DNA of 64,000 nucleotides from the NCBI GenBank assembly GCA_951230915.1, contig OX579640.1:11862981-11926980 (forward strand), in the 5' to 3' direction. Both the position numbers and the translations under genes were made by a program. This document shows positions 49,534-59,690 of this stretch, one piece after another (the stretch's first letter is position 1; each line of letters begins with the position of its first letter). Source of the stretch: Antitrichia curtipendula. Its lineage: Eukaryota; Streptophyta; Bryopsida; Hypnales; Leucodontaceae. The notes under the pieces were generated by a model, which worked only from the letters and a program-made list of their open reading frames with translations, had not been told where the DNA came from and ran no database searches.

Positions 49534-49752
49534 GTGTTTCTCCCTTGAAAAAAAAACATTTGAATTTATATTTTCCACCCATGATCAAATTTACAAATTA
49601 TGAATTTATATTTTCAATTAAAGTCCCGAAATTAGTCTAGAAAGGTGACAAAAATACAAAAATTATGAGGCATAAAATAGAGGGCAATTTTTTACATATG
49701 GGGGGCAATGAAGGGAGGGGGGGGGCGGGGAGGGGCAATCCCGGTGTCCACC
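49490..49752. mobile_element. Diverged GGCCGGGG-family hAT-like MITE
   Basis: The interior (TTCCACCCATGATCAAATTT, AGTCCCGAAATTAGTCTAG, GGCATAAAATAGAGGGC) follows the copy at 49966-50201. The ends CCCGGTGGAC and GTGTCCACCG are related but altered, and I see no clear duplication. Confidence 0.5.
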
Positions 49753-49965
49753 GTCTCCCTCGTTTGAAAATTGTACTAATCCCGTACGAATGGTAAACTT
49801 CAGCTCCACTCCACTGAAAAAACTAATAACAAGCTTACGGCAGTCCAGTCCCAACTAAGTTACTGTAGTCCCCATACTATTAAAACACGATACTAATTAA
49901 AAACACGACCGATTGTGGATAATGAACCCGGTGCCTTGTGGCTGGGCCAGACTGTCGATTCTGCG

Positions 49966-50201
49966 GGCCGGGGTGAACTGACCCCCTCGCTCGTACCCCT
50001 GGGAAAACCCCGAAATTTTTTATTTTCCATGCATGAATTTTTTTGCAAATTCTGAATTCATATTTGCAATCAGAGGCCCCAAATTAGCTAGGGGGGTTCC
50101 AGAAAATAGATTTTACACGGCACAAAATAGGGGGCTTTTTTTTATGTGCACCCCTGGATGGACTTTGGCAGTACGAGCGAGGGGGTCAGTTCACCCCGGC
50201 C
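49966..50201. mobile_element. hAT-like MITE, GGCCGGGG family, best-preserved copy
   Basis: 236 bp with a 31-bp perfect terminal inverted repeat starting GGCCGGGGTGAACTGACC (49966-49996 and 50171-50201). It is flanked by a perfect 8-bp duplication ATTCTGCG (49958-49965 and 50202-50209), which suggests recent insertion. Confidence 0.93.
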
Positions 50202-50308
50202 ATTCTGCGGGACGGAGGGAACACTAATTCACCACTAGTTTACTATTAGTCTGTCTGATCTGATGGACTGAGAAGCCGAGGGCCTGCCTAGCCTAGTCTA
50301 CAGGGGCT

Positions 50309-50334
50309 ACGTAGCCTAGCCTAGCCTAGCCTAC
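50309..50334. repeat. (CCTAG)n short tandem repeat
   Basis: GTAGCCTAGCCTAGCCTAGCC holds four CCTAG units, with degenerate units upstream near 50287. Confidence 0.9.
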
Positions 50335-50925
50335 TGTTGGGCCATGCCCATAGGCCCTCCAATAGTAGCTGGGCGGCACACTTTGTCGCCTTGTCTGGGG
50401 CGCCTTGCCGTTATTAGCCGACTCCACCACCCAGACCGGTACAATTGCCCATCAATTGCCACTGGCTGGCTGGGAATACCGAAAAGGAGGCTTTGGACCA
50501 TATGCGGCTCCGACTTTCACCCATGAGTGGAAAAATAAATTTCCAAACACTGTAGGGGGGGCTATTTTATTTTATTTTATTAAAAAGCAAATAAAAAAAT
50601 AATGTTAAGGTATGTAATTATGTATATAAATATAAGAGTAACAAAAAAACAAACATCATTCATCTTTTTTTTTAAAAGTAAATGGCTGACACAAATGAAA
50701 CAGGCGGGATTCAGCTCCTTTCGTACCCAACACACACAGGCAAGAATGCAGAAATCATGGCTCCCTCTGGCCCAAAGAAAATGACGAAAAAGTATCCTAC
50801 TCTACTCTTGTGCTGTTCTACATTACTTTTGTACTCCGTATACTATACTGTATATGTTCTGCATTTTTTTTTCCCCCAGAGTAAATACCATGCGCCACAC
50901 TAATTTTGAGGAGATTATTGCACTA

Positions 50926-51230
50926 AGGTAGGGGACTCTAAAAGCAACCTTGCTCTGAAAAGCAACCACTAACAGAGAGGTACATTTTGCTTTCTTCGAT
51001 GCACCAAATGGTCTATATTTTGAGGGAGGTGGTCGCTTTTGGTGACCACCACATTTTTAACCTCAGAAATTCATGATTAATTTTACAAAGGTTCAGAAAA
51101 TATGAAATGCCTTTGAGAGTTAGATGCCAATTTCGTTTTTTCTTCCTATGAACATTTTACTAAAAATCGTTTCAAGGAGTTTAGCTGCCTCCAAATGCAT
51201 CCAGCTCTTAGAAGATTGCTTTAAGACCAG
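50926..51230 (-). mobile_element. Diverged TA-type MITE related to the AGGTAAC family
   Basis: TA-AGGTAGGGGACTC at the left. Reversed family words follow (CAGCTCTTAGAAG, TTTTACTAAAAATCGTTTC, GTTAGATGCCAATTTCG). A matching right end (GTTACCT-TA) is found only at 51548-51556, so the true extent may be to 51554. Confidence 0.5.
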
Positions 51231-51934
51231 AATACCCCATTGTACACCAATTTATCTTAGTTTTGCGCATTGGAATTACACCTAAAATTTCACAAATAAA
51301 CAATTCAACATGGTTTCCATTGTTATATTGAAAATTTTATAGAGGGGTCTTGTTGGTAGGTAAAAGGAGATTCACAAGATTCTCTTAGAATGCATATTTT
51401 GGACATCTTAAGAATAAACTACAAATTTTTAGAGTGCTGAAAGTAGGTGTTTCTAAAAGTGATTGTGGACTCTCATGAATAATGGGAGTACATTCAAGGC
51501 AAGAATTTGGATGGGTTGGTTTTAGAAAGTAGTTGAAATTAGGTATAGTTACCTTAGAGTGTGTGTCGCAAATGTACTAGATTTGCATTGTTTCAAATTA
51601 GTGCATGCTGAAAATTATTCAAAGAGAGACTCACTTCATTTACCAACATGTCCAATTTCACCACACTAAGATGTGGTAAACTCCATTGATTATCACAATC
51701 ATGGTTTCCACAAATCTTGCCTTTGAATTGAATGGGCATTTGAACCATCAATAGACAAAGAGAGTGAACCAATAGCTTCCAAGATTCATCTAATAACCAA
51801 GGATTTCCATCAAGCGAGGGGTCATCATGTGAGGGGGTTAGTAGGAAGTAGGCATTGGACAAGCTTCAACTCCCTCTTCGTAGGATGCATTTTCCATTTT
51901 TGTAGGATTCAATGGTTCCATTCACCAAGTGAAA

Positions 51935-52193
51935 GGTGCTAGCATGTGAGCCTAGGGATCTTGAGCCCATGAATGTAAGAGCCTAGATCCCTACAGTATA
52001 GTGTCTATATTATAAGCACCTTCCATGGTTTTAGGATACCTACATTATAGATATCTATGTAGTAGGCACCTTTCATAGTTGTAAGGTACTTATGTTATAC
52101 GTATGTATGTTACATGCACCTTCAATGGTTGTAGGATACACATTAACATCTAGTCTCAAGGCTTGCAGGCTTGCATTTCTAGGCTCACGCACT
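51935..52193. mobile_element. GGTGCTAG fold-back element
   Basis: GGTGCTAGCATGTGAGCCTAG on the left faces CTAGGCTCACGCAC on the right. Inside are repeated GTTGTAAGGTAC or GTTGTAGGATAC and GTAGGCACCTTTC-type words. Related to 58908-59151 and 44806-44945. Confidence 0.65.
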
Positions 52194-53765
52194 AAACTTT
52201 GTTGCAAAAACCACTCAAAACTGCCATTTCTATAGCAAAGAGCAAAGAAATTGAAAATATTTTTTTGGCACATCTAACCATAGGATCTTAGACTAGACTA
52301 GTATAATAATGTGTGGAAGAAATTTCACAAACTTTGACCAAGTAGATTGCAAGATATTTGCATTTAAAGTGAAGGAAACAAGTTTTCTTGAACCTTGATC
52401 AACTATATTTTTTGGCTTTGAATCTTCATAACTTATAATTTTTGCTCTAATGAGTTTGAATTTTTAATTTTATTTGATAAAAAATTGAGTTGAAAATCTA
52501 TAATTTTTTTCCAAAAAACACACTTAGTTTTCATTCACTAAAAAATTGTTAATTAAAAATAGATTCAAGACTAATTTGGCAGGCAGAAAAAAACTTAAGA
52601 AAACAACTAAAGTAAAAAAAAATTAATTTTAATTTTAATTTTGTATAGATTATATTTTTATGTACATGGGAAGATTTGATTTATTCCATTTGAATTTGTT
52701 ATGTGAAAGTAATGGACAATCTTGTTTTCTGCCTCTAATTGAAATAACTTTTTTTGAAGTCCCATTGTCCTTTTGAGGGACAAAATGGATTTCAAGGTTC
52801 CTATGGCCTCAATATTCATTGTGATTTTATGAATTTTTTTGTGAAAATAGAAAAACACATTAGTTTTTTGGGCATATGATTTTTATTTCAATCAATGCCT
52901 AAGAGCAAAAGTTATGGCACAAAAGGTCCTTTTTTTCAATGTAGTGGGCAGAAATCTCCTTACACAATTTTCGTAAATTTAAAAAAAAATTAACTTCAAT
53001 ATATTTTTTTAATTCTTATAGATTTTAATTTTATTTATATGGAAAGCTTTTATCATTCCATTTGGATTTGTTATGTGAAAGTTATGGACAATCTTATTTT
53101 GGAGGCAATTAGAGCATCTTCTTGCATAAGTAATTTATAGGATTCATTTTTTAATGTAGTTTTCACAAATTTTCAAACAAATGATATTATACAAGTGAAG
53201 TACAAGATCCTATGGTTAGATTCTAAGAAATATATTTCTTTTGTTTTTTTAGATGAATGCAACATATATGGCATTTTCTTAGTGGTTTTGACACAAAAAA
53301 TGACCTTAGGACTTTAGGGTTTAATTTGTGAGGAAAAATGAGAAGGCAAGTTGTTTATACAAGTGAGGTGGTGGTAGATAAGATAGACCATGCAAATATA
53401 TAAATTAAGATTAATAAGAGCTTAAATGTCCATAGTCCAGTGAAAAGCAAGAATTATATTCAAAGTAAAATTTTTTACTTCATTTAGGCATAGTAGAATA
53501 ACTTTGAACTAAAAAATGTTAAAAAATCAAGCTAAATTTCATCTCGACTATTTGCTCCAACAACTATTAAAAAAAATCGACATTTGTCATTTTTAATTAA
53601 TTTAAGGCTAAGCTACCGTACACCTACAATAGTTTAGTGCAAAATCCTATAGTTGGATATGCAAGGAAAAAAAAACATATTTAAATATTTTGCTCACTAC
53701 ATTGGAGAGGGCAGTTTTGAGTGTTTTTTTATAATCAAAAGTGGACTTTGAACTTTAGAGGTTAA
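52194..53765. mobile_element. Mosaic of nested TTAA-type element fragments
   Basis: From about 52735 to 53324 the sequence follows the element at 12899-13635 and ends ACTTTAGGGT-TTAA (53321-53324). A second right end AACTTTAGAGG-TTAA lies at 53762-53765. Between 52200 and 52700 are inverted interior fragments. I cannot pair all ends, so nesting is inferred. Confidence 0.5.
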
Positions 53766-54932
53766 TGCACTAGAAAGTCACAATGTGTGATTGTTTGATG
53801 AAAAATAACAAATTTTTTTTTAGGAATTATTAGAGAATATATGATAATCATGGATAGATGGTAATAGATGGTAATAGTTTAGATTTCAATACATATAACA
53901 TGGGCATATAGTGGAAATAAATTATGCTTTCCATTTTGAGAAATTATTCAAGCTAATGTGAAATATTTAGAAATGGTATGAATCTACATGAATGTTTGAA
54001 GTATGTCAAATAATTGATAAGGTACATTCAATAGTGAGTGCTATGACTTTTAGTTCAAAAATATTGGATCTTGGATGTATTGCAGATGGAAAAACTCTCC
54101 AATATGTGCAAAAAATCTGATCCCTGATTCATTAGATTTTACAGCAGCAAAAAATGGATTAGTGGTGCCTTGAAGGAACCAGATTTTTTCCCAAGGGCAC
54201 CAATTTCATCCTCTCCTTATCAATATTTCATGGTTCATTTTTTCTAGTATTAAAATCTCACCAACCACTTTCCTTCAACTTCAAATATGCAAAAGGCTAC
54301 AATCTTTTAAAGATATGCGAATTTTGAAACTAAACTCCAAATTTCATTACACTGGATAATAGAGCAATCTTGAACAATAGAATAGAGTGTGGCCACCATA
54401 ATGAACCCTAAAGCAATATCCACCTTGTCTAAGTACATATCTACCTCTAGCAACTCATGTATTAGCCTTGGATTCAAAATGGTTGTGACTGCAGTTTGTA
54501 TTGCAACTGAATAGTATATTATATAAATGACAAATGCAATGACGTACAAAAGTTTGAAAGAAAAAGAACCCTAAACATGATCTTCATGGGGGGTTAATCC
54601 CTAAACATCCAAGGCCTTTGGAGGTTTTAAAACATAGAAGTGTTATAGATCCAAATGTCATTGAAGTATAGAAACTTTAACTATACAAACTTGTAGTGTA
54701 CGTATTGTAGATGACGTGAATCCAATTTGGAGTCATTTGGCCATATAGATTGCAAGATTATAATGTTTTAGTATTGAAATAGGATATTGAAATTTTCCTA
54801 GCAACACATTTGGAGGTGAAATTCAATTTCTGAACCTATTCAAATGAAAAAAAATTATACTATGAAGTGATTTAAAACCAATATACAAACACATTGATGA
54901 AAGAGAATATCATTGAATTGACTCATTAGAGT

Positions 54933-55114
54933 TAATCATAAAGGAAACCCCAATTTGAAACAAGGTGCCAAAGGAAGGTATAATTAAGAATAGTACAAAA
55001 GAAACACGACCCCAAACTCCATCAAACCTCAATTTTGATGCTCTAGGAAGTTTCATCTCGTGTTTTTCTTGAACTTTGACTTGTGGTTCCATATTGCACG
55101 TACTTTACAATTAA
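54933..55114. mobile_element. Small TTAA-bounded insertion
   Basis: TTAA-TCATAAAGGAAACC at the left and GTACTTTACAA-TTAA at the right. It interrupts sequence that is continuous in the related element at 46850-47810. The ends match the TTAA families only loosely. Confidence 0.5.
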
Positions 55115-55537
55115 CTCTATAATTGTGTTTGCAAAATATCTTCAAAATGATTTAAAAAAATTTGCAAGAAAATTTGCAAAAAACACATCTAAGGTTGATT
55201 GAACCTCCTTTATTAAAATGCTTCTCAGTCATTCATATTAACTTCTTGCATTGATGTAAAATTTTAACCACACAAATTAGACTAGTATGCATGACTTTTT
55301 CCAAATTTTTTATTGGAAATAGACATTCTATGAAGAAGAAACAAGATGCCAAAATTCACCATAATCCAAAAATGACTGGATTTTGAACTTTGAATTGCTC
55401 CCAGACATTCAAAACAACTTGGATTGACATGAAAATTTTACCACAATAATTAGACTTTAAGGGGAACATAATCCAACAAATTTTTATTGAAAATGAACAT
55501 AGAAGAAGGAAATACAAGCCCTCAAAGTTTCAGCCCT

Positions 55538-56014
55538 TTTATGCACCGCTTCTTTGTTTGTCCACAAGCCCAAGAGGTATGGAACTACACTCAGTCGATT
55601 ATCCACCACATATCAGGATCTCAACCTATTTTGGGGCCCCACATTGGGTTCGATGCCATTCAGTGTATCTTTGGTTCTACTATTCTAGACAGATTCACTA
55701 GCTTCTGCACCATCTGGTCTTTACTTAGAGGCTCCTCCTTGTGGCTTATTTGGATCGCTCGCAACAACATTGTTTTCTCAAGGAGCACCTGGCCTCCAAG
55801 TCTACTACAAGATAAACTTTGGAATGCCCTCTTGGACTCAGGCAGAGTAGCTCAACTCAAGGCTCAAATTCACTCCCGACAACATCCCCAACAACATGAT
55901 ATCATTTGGTCCAAGTTTGATAGTATTTGGCTCCAATCTCCTGTGTTAGCTTTTCGGAGTGGATCGACCATCGTTTGGAGTAGGAAGGGACCTACCATTT
56001 GTTCCTTCATTTAG
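55538..56014 (+). pseudogene. C-terminal fragment of a LINE reverse transcriptase (zf-RVT region)
   Basis: About 158 open codons in frame, beginning without a native start because the element is 5'-truncated, and ending at TAG 56012-56014. It contains FFVCPQAQEVW (the end of the C-x-H/C zinc-binding motif) and LWLIWIARNNIVF, typical of plant L1-type ORF2 C-termini. The absence of internal stops suggests a young insertion. Polymerase and endonuclease domains are absent, so it is non-functional. Confidence 0.88.
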
Positions 56015-56161
56015 TTGGTTTTGGTTTTGGTCCGTCCTTTGCTTTTCCTTTTTTTATTCTGTTTTGCTCTTATCTCTTCATTTGCCAGCCTCAACTTGGT
56101 TGTTGTTCTTTGTATTTTTTTAATGCAATGGTACTTTCCATTTGTTCCAAAAAAAAAAAAA
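55538..56161 (+). mobile_element. 5'-truncated LINE (L1-type), 3' end with poly(A)
   Basis: The insertion lies between two copies of AAAGTTTCAGCCCT (55524-55537 and 56162-56175) and ends in a run of about 15 A. Its reading frame to 56014 encodes the zinc-binding C-terminus of a plant non-LTR reverse transcriptase: HRFFVCPQAQEVWNY, then LWLIWIARNNIVFSR. Truncation, poly(A) and long target duplication are hallmarks of target-primed reverse transcription. It lies inside a TTAA-type element. Confidence 0.92.
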
Positions 56162-56405
56162 AAAGTTTCAGCCCTCAAAATGCAGTTTGGTGAACTCAAT
56201 TTTGACTCTGTGAACTTTGAATGGCTTCCAAAAAATCAATACATCTTTGATTGATCTGAAAATTTTACCACACAAACTAGAAGAAAGAGTGCAGACTTTC
56301 CAACAAGTTTTATTAAATTTGGACATTGAATGCAAAGTTATAGCACTTCAAATTGGACTTCTAGATCATGTAAGGACACTTTTGGTCCCTGGGGTGCTTA
56401 GGAGT

Positions 56406-57318
56406 TAACCTCTAAAGGACCAAATACCATTTTTTTTGCAATATAGCGACTTTGGGCAGCTCTCAATGAAGGAAATTTTTCTATTTTTTCTTTGAAAATT
56501 TTACACAACATGTACTTGATTAGTACCTTTAAGGCCCAATAATTTTCATAACTCTTGACAACATGATTAAAAAGTTATTGTATGATATATAATTTTCATT
56601 ACTCGGCGGGCAACTCAATTTTTCTTAAACTACTTTTTAAGAAATAATTTTTTTTATTTCTATATATGTGGAAAGCTTTGAATCATTCCATTTTGATTAA
56701 TGAGATGAAAGTTATGAGGGCTTCTAGTTTATGAGCAGCTATGGAATCTCTATTCTAAAATAAACTTTAAAGTCCTTTGTTGAACTCAGTTTTCAATTGG
56801 AATTGAAATAAAATAAAATCATAGGATGTAGAGTGTTTATTACAACATTGCAACCGTTGGAATTGGCATCTGTCAATTCCATAACTAAATTCTTGACAAT
56901 TTAGTATTTTTAATCATTCTCTATGTCTTTCTACTTACTGATTTTTTCCTATATGTTGTACAATTCCAAATGATCTGAAAATTTTCAAGCATCTGGCCAA
57001 ATTGCTTTGAAGAATGAATGCAAAGAGTAACCACCATTTTGTGACGTTTTTTCATATAAATGTGACCTTGTGAAGTACAGCTGCCCGTTTTTCGCAGGGC
57101 CAAAAAAAGGATTTTTGTCACTTCAAACGCTAATATCTTGCAATCCACATGATGAAAATTTCTGAAATTTTTTCCACATCTTCTCAAACCATCGTACTAC
57201 AAGACTGTACAATTACATGTGTCCAATTTTTTTTCTCCCAAATTTTTTGTACTTGTACTAGAAATGACAGATTTCAAGCATTTTGGGTGAAAACATACTC
57301 TATGACCTTTAGGGTTAA
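56406..57318 (+). mobile_element. TTAA-type element, ~935-bp subfamily, abutting the previous
   Basis: TTAA-CCTCTAAAGGACC at the left and CCTTTAGGG-TTAA at the right. It aligns with 35038-35975 in the same orientation and with 45918-46853 inverted. Confidence 0.82.
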
Positions 57319-57860
57319 ACAGAAGGTTCATTCCAACGCAAACAACAGCCATAATAGTGATAATACAAACAACCTCACAATGTGCTAGTGATAATTCATC
57401 TAATATAACAATGTTAAAAGAATATTTGAGTCCTCCAAAGGGCCATTTCAGGGCTGTTTCTGCTACTGGGAACAGGCAGAATATTAAAAATAATATATTT
57501 TTTTTTTAAATTTAATTTAAAAAATATATATATACTTATTTCCGCAGTCCTCTTTTTCTCCCTTTTCATTGAAGAACACAAGACCTTTTAGTTTTGATTT
57601 TTGAAGATTTTTATTTCTGGAACAGTTGTGGAGATGACTGACAGTGTTTGTTTCCAAAGGGCTGGCATACAGTGTGACGTACTTTCAACACTGGCCCTGT
57701 TTTTCTAATTTGAAAGTTTGGTAGGTAACCAAACTGAACTGTGAAGAAATTTTGGACTGACAACGGGTAAGCTTTTACAATCTACTTTTAGTAATTTAAG
57801 GTTTTTACATGACAAGGTTTAAGTTACTACTTGTCTTTTTTCTGCACGATTACTTGTGCT

Positions 57861-58677
57861 GGCCGGGGTGAACTGCCCCCCTCGCTTGTCCCCAAAAGAA
57901 AACCCTGAAATTTTTTATTTGCCACATTGTAAAATTTTCAAATTTTGAATTCATATGTGCAATCAGGGGCCCCAAATTAGCTAGGAGAGCTGTAGAAGAT
58001 AACTAACCCCTTAAGCCCCGAGAGTGTTTTCCACCAAAAACCACTTAAAACTACCACTTCTGCTGTATTCACTTAAGGAAACCAATTTTTTTTGTTTTTT
58101 TGGAAATTTAACCGTAGGATCTTGTACTTAGCTTGTATGAGATCATGTAGGAAAAAATTCATCAAATTTGACTGTACATATTGGAAGATATTAGCATTCA
58201 AAGTCGAACAAAAAGTTTTTTTTCAAGAAGATGCTTAAATTGCCCGAAAAATAAGATTGTCCATAACTTTCTCATCCCTAGTCCAAATAGAATGAATCAA
58301 AGATTCACGTATAGGTAAAAACATAATCTTTTAGGAAAAAATTCAAAAAAAATTATTTTGACTTTTTGTAATTTTTTTTGGGTTGCCCGCCAATCTGCAT
58401 TTCTTGCTCATTGTGCCATAACTTTTTCATCCGGCATCCGATTGAAACAAAAATTATATATCCACAAAGTTCTTGCAAAGCTACACAACCTCAAAAAATC
58501 TCAAAAAAATTCACTTCAAATCGAGACAATAGGAACCTACCTGGACCCAAATTGTCCCCCGAGGGGACAAGCGGGACTTTAGGGGTTAAAACAAGCACAA
58601 AATAGGGGGTCTTTTTTTTACATGCACCCCTAGAGTGACTTAAGCGGGACAAGCGAGGGGGGCGGTTCACCCTGACC
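57861..58677. mobile_element. hAT-like MITE, GGCCGGGG family, split by a TTAA-type element
   Basis: Starts GGCCGGGGTGAACTG and ends CGGTTCACCCTGACC, flanked by a perfect 8-bp duplication CTTGTGCT (57853-57860 and 58678-58685). Removing the nested element at 58013-58589 leaves a length near 240 bp, as in 49966-50201. Confidence 0.9.
58013..58589 (-). mobile_element. TTAA-type element nested in a hAT-like MITE
   Basis: CTAA (mutated TTAA) then CCCCTTAAGCCCCG at the left; GGGACTTTAGGGG then TTAA at the right. It is a close relative of 34225-34936. Joining the host across one TTAA gives GAAGATAAC-TTAA-AACAAG, which aligns without gaps to the uninterrupted copy around 50107-50128. Confidence 0.88.
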
Positions 58678-58907
58678 CTTGTGCTTGGGCTGAGTTTTTT
58701 TGTTCCGATCTTCTGCACTCGTGGGGATAGTTTTAAAGGCCCATTGGAGTAAACTTCATGTGCATAAAAATAGAAATGTAGATCAACCTAGGCCAGGTTA
58801 TTGTGAATTGCCCTTCATATCTATTTTATTGTTTGTGAAATTATTTGTGTCTCTTTGTTTGTGCTCAATCTCACAAGGGAAGATAACAAGACAATTGTCA
58901 AAGGGAG

Positions 58908-59151
58908 AGGGTTGCTATTATGTGAGCATAGGAGTGTGAATCCATGAGCCTAGAATACTACACTTCTATGTTATAGGTGTACATATTATAGAAATTGTCT
59001 GTGTAAAGAATATATATGTTACAAATATCCATATTGTAGGTGCTTATAATACATACACCTTCTATAATGTGTGGTATCTATATTATAGGTACCTATATTG
59101 TAGGCTCAATGCTCACAAGCTCGCATTCTTGGACTCACATACTAGCACCGT
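58908..59151. mobile_element. GGTGCTAG fold-back element with ~10-bp duplication
   Basis: The left TTGCTATTATGTGAGC and the complement of the right end, GGTGCTAGTATGTGAGTCC, match. GTCAAAGGGA occurs just outside both ends (about 58896-58905 and 59155-59164). A 9-10-bp duplication would fit a Mutator-like element. Inside are many GTAGGTxC and ATTATAGGTG-type words. Confidence 0.6.
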
Positions 59152-59164
59152 TGGTCAAAGGGAA

Positions 59165-59690
59165 AGCAAAAAGGCTTACTTTCTATGTTTTATAAAGGTT
59201 CTAAGGTGAAAGATGTAGCAAAGACTTTAGTAAGTCAAGTTTATAGAAGTGCTCTGCAAGAAGCATCTTATAGACATAAAACTCTCAGTTGGAAATAAAC
59301 AATGCAAAATGACAAGTAGAATGGAGTAGTCTACTGTAATCAAATTGATTAAGAAAAAAGTAGGTAATAGCAAGAGACACTGCAAAACAAGTGCTGGAAA
59401 TTTATAGACTAAAGGTGAGCGACATTATTATATATTATACACTGCATAAAACAAGTTCATACTCACTTGCAAAAGTGAAAAATCTATATCTCTCGAGGCA
59501 AAATATTGAGGCTTGCTTAGAACTTCAAGAAAGTATCAATATTTGATTGTTGACGATTAGTCATGCCATATTTTCATATGAGTCTAAAGTTAATAGATTT
59601 TTCTCAAATGGAAGAGTTGGGTGTTATACTCATGATCAAGAAGAACTTTTAGAGAATTTTTTTATTCCAATAGTCAATCCTTAAGCACTT
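59165..59690 (+). pseudogene. Decayed Tc1/mariner-like transposase remnant
   Basis: One frame reads KGSKVKDVAKTL, resembling the N-terminal helix-turn-helix. Near 59560-59680 another stretch reads IFSYESKVNRFFSNGRVG, then QEELLENFF, resembling the Tc1-type segment around the first catalytic Asp (usual form FSDE-K-NRF-SDGR). Here that Asp is Tyr, and stops interrupt the frames. It is not functional. Identification rests on a short motif, so it is tentative. Confidence 0.45.

Larger units (their letters stand above)
54594..56409 (+). mobile_element. TTAA-type element carrying a LINE fragment and a small TTAA insertion
   Basis: TTAA-TCCCTAAACATCC at the left; GGGGTGCTTAGGAG-TTAA (56406-56409) at the right. 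It aligns with 46850-47810 apart from two insertions: 54933-55114 (bounded by TTAA) and the LINE fragment at 55538-56161. The right TTAA is shared with the next element. Confidence 0.8.

Noticed and set aside
54910..55092. 60-codon minus-strand frame inside the small TTAA-bounded insertion
   Set aside because: It is short, has no domain, and is confined to a repeat. Probably chance.
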